Assembly: GCA_041675905.1 (NCBI GenBank)
Contig: JBAYSX010000006.1
Span: forward strand, 1-64,000
DNA length: 64,000 bases
Origin: Sandaracinobacteroides sp041675905
GTDB taxonomy: Bacteria; Pseudomonadota; Alphaproteobacteria; Sphingomonadales; Sphingomonadaceae
Reading direction: 5' to 3'
Below, piece after piece: positions 34,105 through 41,874 of the stretch. Within the stretch, counting starts at the first letter, position 1. Each line of letters begins with the position of its first letter. The notes under the pieces are model-generated. The model was not told the DNA's origin, did not search any database, and saw nothing but the letters and a program-made list of their open reading frames with translations. Both the position numbers and the translations under genes were made by a program.

Positions 34105-35270
34105 AGGTACATGAGATTACCTGGCTCGGGTTCGAAACCCGTGAGCCTTGTGCATTCGGTCAGTGCAAAATGGTCGGTCATCCCGGCGATATAATCGCCG
34201 ACGTGACGGCCTTGTTCCATGGGTTCCGCCGGCCACTCCTCGCGCCAGCGCTCCGGCAAACTTTCCGGATGGTCGAGGAGATAGCCGAACATCAGGCTGA
34301 CCGCCGACTCTGCAGGTGTGCGCATCTGCATCACCTGTGGGTGGCGATACATTTTCTCGCGCAGATATTGCCGCAGTGGCGCAATACCTTCGGTGAGGCT
34401 TGCCGGAAATCGCGCCAGTGGCCGACCGGCCCGGCGCACGGCATCCACATCTTCGGGTTCGGCCTCTGCCAGCGAGGCGCGGGTTTCCGCCAGCAGTCCT
34501 TCCACCATCACGCCAATCAGTTCGCGAATCAGTTGTGGCGCCAGCCGGCGCATACGCGTTTCGACTGGCCAGCGGCGGCGAACCTCGCTCCAGATATCGT
34601 TCAGCAGCGGCACGGTAGCCAGCGCTTCTTCCAGCGATAAAATCCCGGCACGCAGTCCGTCGTCGAGGTCATGGGCGTTATAGGCGATATCATCCGCCAA
34701 AGAGGCAATTTGTGCTTCCAGGCTGGCGTGGGTGTCCAGTTCCAGCGGGTGAGCGGCATCATAGCCGGCCAGCGCCCATCCGGGGCTGGAAACCGGTCCA
34801 TTGTGTTTGGCCAGTCCCTCCAGCGTCTCCCAACTCAGGTTCAGCCCCTCGAAATCGGGGTTGCGCGATTCGAGCAGGGTCAGCACGCGGACCGTATGGC
34901 CGTTGTGGTCGAAGCCGCCGAAAGGGGCCATCGCCGCGGTCAGCGCATCTTCGCCGGCGTGGCCGAAGGGCGGGTGGCCAATATCGTGCGCCAGCGCCAG
35001 AACTTCCGTCAGATCTTCTTCGAGTTTGAGTGCCCGGGCCAACGTCCGTCCGATTTGCGCCACTTCCAGGCTATGGGTCAGGCGCACGCGGAAATGGTCG
35101 CCATCGGGGGCAACGAACACCTGGGTTTTGTGCCGCAAGCGTCGAAAGGCGGTGGCGTGAATCAACCGGTCGCGGTCGCGCGCAAACGCCGTACGCAGGC
35201 GGGAGGGTGGCTCCGGATAAAGTCGCCCCCGGCTGTATGCAGGATCAGCCGCCCAGCGCGCCAGTTCCAT
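34101..35270 (-). CDS. Deoxyguanosinetriphosphate triphosphohydrolase-like protein
   Basis: An HD-domain dNTPase of the dGTPase family, 389 residues. The metal ligands are His in RLTHSLEVAQIGR, the HD pair in LALAHDIGHPPFGHAGED, and a downstream Asp in SLADDIAYNAHDLDDGL. The N-terminus YSRGRLYPEPPSRLRTAFAR fits the type 2 dGTPase-like subfamily. It starts in a TAATG overlap with queF and ends overlapping thiSG by four bases. Confidence 0.93.
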   Translation of the reverse strand: MELARWAADPAYSRGRLYPEPPSRLRTAFARDRDRLIHATAFRRLRHKTQVFVAPDGDHFRVRLTHSLEVAQIGRTLARALKLEEDLTEVLALAHDIGHPPFGHAGEDALTAAMAPFGGFDHNGHTVRVLTLLESRNPDFEGLNLSWETLEGLAKHNGPVSSPGWALAGYDAAHPLELDTHASLEAQIASLADDIAYNAHDLDDGLRAGILSLEEALATVPLLNDIWSEVRRRWPVETRMRRLAPQLIRELIGVMVEGLLAETRASLAEAEPEDVDAVRRAGRPLARFPASLTEGIAPLRQYLREKMYRHPQVMQMRTPAESAVSLMFGYLLDHPESLPERWREEWPAEPMEQGRHVGDYIAGMTDHFALTECTRLTGFEPEPGNLMYL

Positions 35271-35722
35271 TATCCGCGTCCGCGATAGGGCGGTACCGCC
35301 TGATCCGGAAGCCACAAGCCTGCGGGCGGCGGCCCCGATTGCCAGAATACATCGATCGGAATTCCGCCGCGCGGATACCAGTAACCGCCGATTCGCAGCC
35401 AGTGCGGCGCCATTTCATCGAACAGCCGTCGTCCGATACCCACGGTACAATCTTCATGAAAAGCAGCATGATTGCGGAAACTGGACAGAAACAGCTTCAG
35501 CGATTTCGATTCGACGATCCGCTCGCGCGGGGCGTAATCGATCACCAGATGCGCGAAATCGGGCTGGCCGGTGACGGGACAAAGCGACGTGAATTCCGGC
35601 GCTACAAAGCGCACCGCATAAAGCGCATCGCCATGAGGATTCGGCGGATAATCGAGAACCGCTGCTTGCGGAGAGGCGGGCAGGCCGGAAGACTGGCCCA
35701 GGTGCAAAGGGTCAAATACCAT
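35270..35722 (-). CDS. queF: NADPH-dependent 7-cyano-7-deazaguanine reductase
   Basis: Reduces preQ0 to preQ1 in queuosine synthesis. It has 150 residues, the short YkvM type. The nucleophile Cys is in TSLCPVTGQPDFAHL, the substrate-specificity motif is ESKSLKLFLSSFRNH, and HEDC follows. The ATG at 35722 gives the normal length, though without a good ribosome site. It couples to dgt by TAATG. The only other modification gene close by is mnmA. Confidence 0.93.
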   Translation of the reverse strand: MVFDPLHLGQSSGLPASPQAAVLDYPPNPHGDALYAVRFVAPEFTSLCPVTGQPDFAHLVIDYAPRERIVESKSLKLFLSSFRNHAAFHEDCTVGIGRRLFDEMAPHWLRIGGYWYPRGGIPIDVFWQSGPPPAGLWLPDQAVPPYRGRG

Positions 35723-35798
35723 AAACGTCGCGTTTACTCTGCTGTGGTCTTGAAACCAAGCCCCGATGCTGGTAACTGCCGCCAACCTGCGAGGGTAT

Positions 35799-35874
35799 GC
35801 CGCTTTAGCTCAGTTGGTAGAGCACATCATTCGTAATGATGGGGCCAGGTGTTCGAGTCACCTAAGCGGCACCA
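35799..35874 (+). tRNA. tRNA-Thr (anticodon CGT)
   Basis: A 76-base cloverleaf with encoded CCA. The acceptor stem is GCCGCTT/AAGCGGC, the D-arm contains AGCTCAGTTGGTAGAGC, the anticodon stem CATCA/TGATG closes the loop TTCGTAA with CGT at 35832-35834, and the T-arm has GTTCGAGTC. Discriminator A. Confidence 0.96.
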
Positions 35875-35962
35875 TACCTCCATAAGCCATTGATGCAGAT
35901 GTAAATCATTGTAAAACAGGCATTTATCGGCGGCGTGTGCTACACCTGCGGCAAGGAAGCCG

Positions 35963-37396
35963 TCATGAGTCTGTATTTCGCTTCATGCGGTCGCGGGCGG
36001 TCTTGCGCAGCCGGTTCCTGGCAATCGTCACGTGGACGGTGATGCCTTCGGCGTCCCATGCGTAGCTTATCTCGCCGCCCAATCTACTCTTGACGGTGCT
36101 GCGCGCCAGTAATGTGCCAAATCCCTCCGACGCAGGCCGTCCCGTTAACGGGGGGCCGCCGCGTTCGGTCCAGGTCAGGTGCAGTTGTTCGCCGGAGATG
36201 TTCCAGCGTACCTCGACCCGACCGCCCGGCGCAGAGAACGCGCCATATTTGGCGGCATTCGTTGCCAGTTCATGCACCAATAATGCGAAGCCGGTGACCG
36301 CGTCGGTATCGATCAGGATTTCCGGCCCGTCAAGAAGCATGGCGGATACCTGCCCGGCGTCGGCGAAGGGCAGGATCATGGATCGCAACAAATCTTCCAG
36401 CGTAGCGGGCGCGTCACTGTTCGCCACACCCAGCGTCAGCCCGTGCGCCTTCGCCAGTGCATTCAGACGTGCGCTGGCGTTACTGGCCATGGCGGCGGGT
36501 GTCTCGGCGTGACGGGCGCTCAGGGTGACCAGTGCGCCGGCAAGCGCGAACAGATTTTTAACGCGGTGGTTCATCTCCCGCAGCAGCAAGGATTGCTGGC
36601 TAAGCATCCGGCGTTCTTCGGTGATTTCACGCGCGATTTTGAATGCACCTGTCACGCGTCCGTTGGCGTCGGTAATCGGGGAGATGATTATGGAGGTATC
36701 TATCGGCTGGCCGTTCTTGTGCTGCCGGATCGTGGTAAAATTTTCAACGCGCTCGCCACGGCGGATGCGTCGAATAATTTCTTCTTCTTCGGACAAAAGG
36801 CTTGCCGGAATCAGGCGGGTGATCGACTGGCCCAGCATTTCCTCCGCCGTATAGCCGAACAATCGTGCCGCGCCATCGTTCCAGCTGTTAATGATGCCGT
36901 TCAGATCCTTGCCGATGATGGCGTCCCGGGAGGTCTCGACTATCGCCGCAAGCGCGCGCTGGTCTGATGTTTCCCGGTCGGTACGCTGCTCGGCAAGTGT
37001 GCTGACAACGCCGGAGACTTCTCCGGCACGATTAAACTGGAGGGCAGGGCGTACCGACACCAGCGCCCGCGTCCCGTTCGGGCGCTCGACAATCACGTCC
37101 GAAACCGGATCGGCGCAGCGCTGCAGCAATCCGAGTGCGGCAGGCGATTGCGTGTGCGACATGGGCCGACCGTCCGGCCAGTATAATCGCCAAGCGCCGT
37201 CCCAATGGTCATCCGCAGTCGGGGTCCGGCCCCAAAGATCTTCGGCCGCGTTATTGAACCACAGAATTTGACCACCTGTATCTATTGCATAAAGCGGAAC
37301 GGGCAGGGTTTTGACGATCATCTGCCAGTCAGTATCGCTCACTGTCGCAGTGACGCCTTGGTTGTAATTCACAGGATCCTTCTGCTCGCCCTGCAT
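35963..37396 (-). CDS. HWE-family sensor histidine kinase with two PAS domains
   Basis: A soluble 477-residue kinase without membrane segments. PAS1 covers about 25-135 (VPLYAIDTGGQILWFNNAAE), PAS2 with PAC about 150-262 (SRDAIIGKDLNGIINSWNDG). The phosphoacceptor His is near 277 (LLREMNHRVKNLFALAGAL). The ATPase domain has HELATNAAKYGAFS, and the Trp-x-Glu of the HWE class is in LTWTERGGPPL. Such kinases feed PhyR in alphaproteobacteria, and it is 3 kb from phyR, so an input role in the general stress response is plausible. The ATG at 37396 has GGGAG upstream. Confidence 0.88.
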   Translation of the reverse strand: MQGEQKDPVNYNQGVTATVSDTDWQMIVKTLPVPLYAIDTGGQILWFNNAAEDLWGRTPTADDHWDGAWRLYWPDGRPMSHTQSPAALGLLQRCADPVSDVIVERPNGTRALVSVRPALQFNRAGEVSGVVSTLAEQRTDRETSDQRALAAIVETSRDAIIGKDLNGIINSWNDGAARLFGYTAEEMLGQSITRLIPASLLSEEEEIIRRIRRGERVENFTTIRQHKNGQPIDTSIIISPITDANGRVTGAFKIAREITEERRMLSQQSLLLREMNHRVKNLFALAGALVTLSARHAETPAAMASNASARLNALAKAHGLTLGVANSDAPATLEDLLRSMILPFADAGQVSAMLLDGPEILIDTDAVTGFALLVHELATNAAKYGAFSAPGGRVEVRWNISGEQLHLTWTERGGPPLTGRPASEGFGTLLARSTVKSRLGGEISYAWDAEGITVHVTIARNRLRKTARDRMKRNTDS

Positions 37397-37505
37397 CGCG
37401 TGTCTCCCGCCCCGGCGCTGGCACCATATTGCAATGATGCGAGCGCCGCCAGCGGAAGACAAGGACAGTAATGCACGGTAACCAAATCGAACCAGACGCC
37501 CCTGC

Positions 37506-37676
37506 CTAGACGCCCCTGCCACGTAGCATGGACATCACCAGTCCGATGACAAACAGCGCCAGGAACACAAAGAACAGAATTTTGGCTATTCCGGCAGACG
37601 CTGAAGCTATTCCGCCAAAGCCGAAAATCGCGGCAATAATGGCGACTACCAAGAATGTCAGAGCCCATCCGAGCAT
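37506..37676 (-). CDS. DUF1328 family small membrane protein
   Basis: A 56-residue protein with two hydrophobic helices: MLGWALTFLVVAIIAAIFGF then GGIASASAGIAKILFFVFLA with LFVIGLVMSMLRGRGV. This matches the DUF1328 (YtjA-like) family, which often belongs to stress regulons. AGGAGAT lies seven bases upstream of the ATG. A GGAAC-N17-GTT promoter (37705-37729) ends 28 bases before the start, so it is very likely transcribed by EcfG. Confidence 0.9.
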   Translation of the reverse strand: MLGWALTFLVVAIIAAIFGFGGIASASAGIAKILFFVFLALFVIGLVMSMLRGRGV

Positions 37677-37704
37677 TGTTTATCTCCTGCAATAACGGTC
37701 ACAT

Positions 37705-37729
37705 AACACCGGCGAACCACCATTGTTCC
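37705..37729 (-). promoter_or_regulatory. EcfG-type promoter of the DUF1328 gene
   Basis: On the minus strand GGAAC (37729-37725), a 17-base spacer and GTT (37707-37705) match the alphaproteobacterial EcfG consensus GGAAC-N16/17-(C)GTT. Expected start of transcription is about 20 bases before the ATG. Confidence 0.8.
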
Positions 37730-37760
37730 CCGGTAAACGCACATGGTTCACAAGACAGTC

Positions 37761-39458
37761 TCAGACGGATTCGGGGACAGGAAGTTCCAGCATGACGCTG
37801 CCGGTTTCCGGGCCACTGTCAAAGGAAGCCTTGCCGCCCAGCTGTTGACCGATGGCGGCCAGCAGCCGGCGCACATAGGCGCGATCTTCTGTTCCGGTGC
37901 CGGCGTTGTCCGTCACGGAAACCGTCAGCCTGTTGACGTTACGCGCAAGCGTTGCCTGGATGTGCACGGGTCGTTGGCATTTCGCGCCGCGTCGCATCGC
38001 GTCGGACAGGGCCTCCACCAGCCAAAGGGTCAGCGGGATGGCGCGATCGATATCAAGGGAGACGGCGGCGACGTCGCAATCCAGTGTGACACCGGGTACG
38101 GAATGATGTTGTTTTACCAGCGCGCAAACATCAGCGAGTAAATCGCGGGTGGAGATGGTGGACAGTTCGTCTGTGGCATAAAGAAGACGATGCACCAACG
38201 CCAGCGCATCCACCCGCAGACGCGCATCGGCCAGTGCCGCGCGGCCATCGGCATTGGCCATCGCGCGCCCTTGCAGTGTCAACAGGCTGATCACGATCTG
38301 GAGATTATTCTTGACACGATGGTTCAGTTCCCGCGCGAGCGCCCGTTGTCGCGCCACCGCCTCGTGGAGCGTGCGATCGCGATGGTCGATGGTGCGCGCC
38401 ATGCGATAAAGGGAAGCCGCAAGATCGCGTATTTCGCGGGGAGCGGCGTCGAAACTGTCATCGCGGGCGCGGTAGTTCCCTTGGGCATATTCTGCTGACA
38501 GATCACGCAACGCATTGATCCAACGCAATATTCCCAGATCGGTTCCCGTCATGATCGCAATGGACGCGAACAGCAGGGCAAACAGCGGCAGACCGACGTG
38601 GCTGCCGATGAACCACCAATCGGGTTCGGCCAGATTTGCCTGTCGGGCGAGATAGGCTACATAGAGACGCGGTTCACCATCGAACCCCCTGGCCGGGGCG
38701 ACTGCATAGGTCCAGCGATAGTCCTCATCGTCGCGCACTTTTCGCACCTCACCCGGCGCGCCGGAAACATCGAGCTTTCGCCATGGAATCTCGCGGTTGG
38801 AGGCAACAGGCCGGCCATCCGGGTCCAGCAGGACAATTACCGCGACGCTGTGATCGTTACGTTCCTGTAAATTACGCTGCAACCAGTGCAGGTCGAGCCT
38901 TGCAGAAAGCGCGCCTTCAAATTCCGTGCCCGAATACAGCGGCAATATCACCCACAGGCCACGCTTTCGGGATGGTTCATCATGAAAAGGGGAAGCGATG
39001 GCGACTTTCCCGCTTCGCCGCATCTCCTCCCACCAGGGATATCTGGCGGCATTTTTCGGCGGTATTTCCAGCGGGCTGGCTGTGCAGCGCACATTCCCAT
39101 CCGGATCGATCAACGCGAAATTGGCATACCCCGGAAATCGTGCCCGCATTTCCTGCATCTCGGCAGCGCAGGTTCCGCCTTTCAAGTCCCGTGCGCCGGC
39201 ATTCTCGGCCAGCATCATCAGGACGCCTTCGGTGTTATTAAGAATAATCTGTTCAGCCGATGCCGTCAGCAATGCGGCTTCGCGCAGGCGTTCGCCAACC
39301 AGCCGATCGTCGCGGTCGATCCGGGAGAGACCCTGCAACAGCGCCAGCACTGCCAACGGCAAAAGGGCCAGCATCAGCAATATCAGCAAGCCCCGGCGCA
39401 ATGGAACGCGGCGCGTCAGCCAGCCGGAAACAGTCCTCTCCGTCAACTCTGTGGACAT
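37761..39458 (-). CDS. phyP: PhyP-like membrane sensor histidine kinase/phosphatase of the general stress response
   Basis: A 565-residue protein. TM1 is about 23-44 (LLILLMLALLPLAVLALLQG), a periplasmic Cache-like sensor domain spans 45-280, TM2 is about 283-303, then a HAMP-like region. The HisKA_2 His is near 380 (RELNHRVKNNLQIVISL). The ATPase domain looks degenerate: the N-box reads WLVEALSDAM, with Asp where the usual Asn binds Mg-ATP, the G1 box is TDNAGTG, and no GLGL-type G2 box is visible. Its place behind nepR-ecfG matches PhyP of Sphingomonas melonis Fr1, a negative regulator of PhyR. The ATG at 39458 is 35 bases after ecfG. Confidence 0.85.
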   Translation of the reverse strand: MSTELTERTVSGWLTRRVPLRRGLLILLMLALLPLAVLALLQGLSRIDRDDRLVGERLREAALLTASAEQIILNNTEGVLMMLAENAGARDLKGGTCAAEMQEMRARFPGYANFALIDPDGNVRCTASPLEIPPKNAARYPWWEEMRRSGKVAIASPFHDEPSRKRGLWVILPLYSGTEFEGALSARLDLHWLQRNLQERNDHSVAVIVLLDPDGRPVASNREIPWRKLDVSGAPGEVRKVRDDEDYRWTYAVAPARGFDGEPRLYVAYLARQANLAEPDWWFIGSHVGLPLFALLFASIAIMTGTDLGILRWINALRDLSAEYAQGNYRARDDSFDAAPREIRDLAASLYRMARTIDHRDRTLHEAVARQRALARELNHRVKNNLQIVISLLTLQGRAMANADGRAALADARLRVDALALVHRLLYATDELSTISTRDLLADVCALVKQHHSVPGVTLDCDVAAVSLDIDRAIPLTLWLVEALSDAMRRGAKCQRPVHIQATLARNVNRLTVSVTDNAGTGTEDRAYVRRLLAAIGQQLGGKASFDSGPETGSVMLELPVPESV

Positions 39459-39493
39459 TTGGTCCTGTTCGTCAAGAGAACGCAAAGCGGGCC

Positions 39494-40126
39494 TTAATCG
39501 CCGGGCGCGGTGGCGGCGCCTTCATCCCGCGCTTCCATTTCAGCCGGACCGTCCAGATATTGTTTCAGTGCCGCACGGCCCCGGGTGATGCGGCTTTTCA
39601 CCGTACCCAGCGGGCATTCCATCACGGTGGCGATCTCATCCCATTGCAAGCCGGATTCCATCAGCAGCAATGCTTCACGTTGTTCGGGAGGCAGGGTCTC
39701 AAGGCCCCGACGCAGGTCTGCGAGCATCAGCCCGCCGCCTTGCGTCGGAGGCGTCACCATCATCGCTTCCACTGTCCCCGGATCAAGCGCGACAAAGCGT
39801 TTGGCGACATGGCTGACAGTATAGAAATGGTTGCGCAGGATGCGGAACAGCCAGGCACGAAAATTGGTGCCGGGCGTGAAGCTGTTGCGCGCGCCCCAGG
39901 CCTTTAACAAAGCTTCCTGAGCCAGATCGTCCGCGAGTTCGCGTTGACCGCACAGCCCGCGGGCGAACGCGCGGAGCATCGGAACGGCGGCGACGAGATC
40001 GCGCCGGAATACCGCATCCGCCGCGTCGGATGCTTCCGCCGGTCTGGTCCCCGACGCGGATTTTGCAAGCGGAGCTTTCCGGGGAGGGCGGGGCGTGAGC
40101 GGGCCTGTCGGGGTCGCGCCTGTCAC
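39494..40126 (-). CDS. ecfG: ECF sigma factor EcfG (general stress response)
   Basis: A 210-residue ECF15-type sigma factor. After a Pro/Lys/Ala-rich N-terminus of about 35 residues, region 2 reads VPMLRAFARGLCGQRELADD then LAQEALLKAWGARNSF, and region 4 reads LETLPPEQREALLLMESGLQ, EIATVMECPLGTVKSRITRG and RAALKQYLDG. It directs transcription from GGAAC/GTT promoters and is held by NepR until PhyR-P titrates NepR. The GTG start overlaps the nepR stop by GTGA. Four matching promoters lie within 4 kb. Confidence 0.95.
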   Translation of the reverse strand: MTGATPTGPLTPRPPRKAPLAKSASGTRPAEASDAADAVFRRDLVAAVPMLRAFARGLCGQRELADDLAQEALLKAWGARNSFTPGTNFRAWLFRILRNHFYTVSHVAKRFVALDPGTVEAMMVTPPTQGGGLMLADLRRGLETLPPEQREALLLMESGLQWDEIATVMECPLGTVKSRITRGRAALKQYLDGPAEMEARDEGAATAPGD

Positions 40127-40347
40127 ACATTCTCCTGTGGAGTGCTGTCGTCCGGAAAATCGCCGTTGACTGTTTCCGATATTTTTGCGCGCCTCGCATC
40201 GAGGGAATCCAGCAGTTCCAGAAACTCATCCGGTACCGGTTCCTCTGACACGGAGGCCAGGAGCTGACGCAAGCCTGCCCCTATCGGGTCGTCGCAAAAT
40301 GCTTCCGCCTCGTCCGGCGTATCCGGTTTGTTGCGTTGATTGTTCAT
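40123..40347 (-). CDS. nepR: Anti-sigma factor NepR
   Basis: A 74-residue anti-sigma factor for EcfG. The conserved helices are DDPIGAGLRQLLASVSEEPV and PDEFLELLDSLDARR. NepR binds either EcfG or phosphorylated PhyR. The ATG at 40347 gives the usual length; in-frame ATGs at 40359 and 40383 exist, the latter only about ten bases from the expected transcript start. It is co-transcribed with ecfG and divergent from phyR. Confidence 0.93.
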   Translation of the reverse strand: MNNQRNKPDTPDEAEAFCDDPIGAGLRQLLASVSEEPVPDEFLELLDSLDARRAKISETVNGDFPDDSTPQENV

Positions 40348-40399
40348 TCGGTGTTCCATGTGCGGCTGTCGATCCAGTTCCATGCCGTGTAGCAGCGCA

Positions 40400-40424
40400 A
40401 ACCATTTTCGGCGAAGAATGTTCC
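40400..40424 (-). promoter_or_regulatory. EcfG-type promoter of nepR-ecfG
   Basis: Minus-strand GGAAC (40424-40420), 17-base spacer, GTT (40402-40400). It provides positive autoregulation of the sigma factor operon. Confidence 0.85.
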
Positions 40425-40440
40425 GCTGCAGTGCGGAACA
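40419..40440. repeat. Inverted repeat formed by the two divergent -35 boxes
   Basis: TGTTCCGC and GCGGAACA are perfect 8-base arms around TGCAGT. Each arm contains one GGAAC box of the nepR and phyR promoters, so the two -35 elements are only ten bases apart and face away from each other. Confidence 0.85.
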
Positions 40441-40459
40441 AACAACCTTCGCTTTGGTT
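40435..40459 (+). promoter_or_regulatory. EcfG-type promoter of phyR
   Basis: GGAAC (40435-40439), 17-base spacer, GTT (40457-40459). The phyR ATG is 58 bases downstream. Confidence 0.85.
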
Positions 40460-40517
40460 GTTGTTTTCTGTTGTCCCCGGAAATCATTTCGTGGAGACCA
40501 AGACCAGAAGAGGTTCC

Positions 40518-41303
40518 ATGTCCGCAGCATCCGGTTCGTTGAAAGCCGCGTTCACACCCTGGCTACCCTTTCTACGTCGTTACGCGCGGGCGCTCGCCGG
40601 CAGCCAGAAATCAGGCGATGCATTCGTACGCGCAGCGCTTGAGGCACTGGTGGCAAGCCCGAACGCGCCCAACCCCGATAACCCGCCACATCTGGAACTG
40701 TTCCGCCTGTTCCACGCGTTCTGGAATCCGCACAGCAAAACGGCTGAGCCGTATACCGGTACAGAAGCGGATTTTGGCTTGCAGCGCCTCACGCCCGGCC
40801 GGCGGGAGGCATTGCTGTTGACAGCGGTCGAAGGTTTCAAGCCGGAGCAGGCCGCCGTCATCCTTGATCGCCCCGTCGCGGACGTGGAAGCGGATATCGC
40901 TGCCGCCCGCGCCGAAATTGCCGCGCTGTTGCAACGCCGGGTTTTGATCATCGAAGACGAGCCGCTGATCGCGATGCACCTCGAAACGATTGTGGAGGAC
41001 ATGGGACACAAATGCGTCGGCATCGCGAGCACACATGCGGACGCGGTGGCGCAGGCGGCCGAATCGGCGCCCGATCTGGTGCTGGCCGACATCCAGCTTG
41101 CCGACGGATCTTCCGGCATCGACGCTGTGCGGGAGTTGCTGGAGACCGCCAGCATGCCGGTGATTTTCATTACCGCCTATCCCGAGCGACTGCTGACGGG
41201 GGAGAGGCCGGAGCCCACCTGGCTCGTTACCAAGCCGTTTGAAGCGGAGACCGTGACAGCGATCATCGGCCAGGCGTTGATGCCGCAACTGGTGCGTGCA
41301 TGA
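40518..41303 (+). CDS. phyR: General stress response regulator PhyR (sigma-like plus receiver)
   Basis: A 261-residue anti-anti-sigma factor. The N-terminal sigma-like domain (about 10-135) mimics EcfG (FLRRYARALAGSQKSGDAFV, LTPGRREALLLTAVEGFKPE). The receiver has the acidic pair IIEDEPLIAMH, phosphoacceptor Asp near 191 (LVLADIQLADG), FITAYPERLLTG as in the FAT GUY subclass, and Lys near 239 (VTKPFE). When phosphorylated it captures NepR and frees EcfG. It is divergent from nepR-ecfG with an EcfG promoter in front. Confidence 0.96.
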   Translation: MSAASGSLKAAFTPWLPFLRRYARALAGSQKSGDAFVRAALEALVASPNAPNPDNPPHLELFRLFHAFWNPHSKTAEPYTGTEADFGLQRLTPGRREALLLTAVEGFKPEQAAVILDRPVADVEADIAAARAEIAALLQRRVLIIEDEPLIAMHLETIVEDMGHKCVGIASTHADAVAQAAESAPDLVLADIQLADGSSGIDAVRELLETASMPVIFITAYPERLLTGERPEPTWLVTKPFEAETVTAIIGQALMPQLVRA

Positions 41304-41310
41304 ATAGCGG

Positions 41311-41335
41311 GGAACAATAGCGGGGCGTCCCCGTT
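41311..41335 (+). promoter_or_regulatory. EcfG-type promoter of the CsbD gene
   Basis: GGAAC (41311-41315), 17-base spacer, GTT (41333-41335). It lies just after the phyR stop, 33 bases before the downstream start codon. Confidence 0.8.
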
Positions 41336-41368
41336 TCCTCGCTGTCATCGCAAGATTTGGAGGATGGA

Positions 41369-41569
41369 ATGGCGAATTGGGATCGTGTCGAAGGCGGCTG
41401 GAAGACATTCCAGGGCCACGTGAAAGAAAAATGGGGCAAGCTTACCGACGACGATCTCACAGAGATCGCCGGAAAGCGCGACATTTTACTTGGAAAGATC
41501 CAGTCAAGATATGGCGTGGCCAAGGATAAGGCGGAAGAGCAACTCAAAGAGTTTGAGACAAAGATTTAA
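41369..41569 (+). CDS. CsbD-family stress protein
   Basis: A 66-residue hydrophilic protein. It opens ANWDRVEGGWKTFQGHVKEK and continues WGKLTDDDLTEIAGKRDILL with a Lys/Glu-rich end, the standard CsbD pattern. CsbD is a general stress protein in many bacteria with unknown mechanism. A GGAGGA site precedes the ATG at 41369, and an EcfG promoter precedes that, so it should be a direct EcfG target. A hairpin terminator follows. Confidence 0.93.
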   Translation: MANWDRVEGGWKTFQGHVKEKWGKLTDDDLTEIAGKRDILLGKIQSRYGVAKDKAEEQLKEFETKI

Positions 41570-41620
41570 CGATTCTCTGACTATCCCTTGTCGACGGGCA
41601 TCGCCTCTGCCCGCACTGTC

Positions 41621-41652
41621 GCCCGCTGCATGATGCCAGCGGGCGATTTTTT
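41621..41652 (+). terminator. Rho-independent terminator after csbD
   Basis: GCCCGCTG (41621-41628) pairs with CAGCGGGC (41637-41644) around an 8-base loop, followed by GATTTTTTAT. Confidence 0.88.
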
Positions 41653-41757
41653 ATGGAGAAAATCGACCGACACAAGCAGATGAACCCCAAAGGGGAGTTC
41701 GTCTGCTTGCGCCTGAAGCGCGTTGCCGTTGTTATCGAACGCCGGCAAATCGGAAAA

Positions 41758-41834
41758 TGGTGGGCCCGGCAGGACTCGAACCCGCGACCTAGCCGTTATG
41801 AGCGGCCAGCTCTAACCAACTGAGCTACAGGCCC
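41758..41834 (-). tRNA. tRNA with CAT anticodon (elongator Met or Ile2)
   Basis: A 77-base cloverleaf with encoded CCA on the minus strand. Acceptor stem GGGCCTG/CGGGCCC, D-arm AGCTCAGTTGGTTAGAGC, anticodon stem GCCG/CGGC with loop CTCATAA (CAT at 41800-41798), T-arm GGTTCGAGTCC. The acceptor begins with a paired GGG rather than the C1-A72 mismatch of initiators, so it is not an initiator. The choice between Met and lysidine-modified Ile cannot be made by eye. Confidence 0.9.
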
Positions 41835-41874
41835 GAAACTCGGGATGCCAAACCCTCTAGCGAACTTGAAAGAG

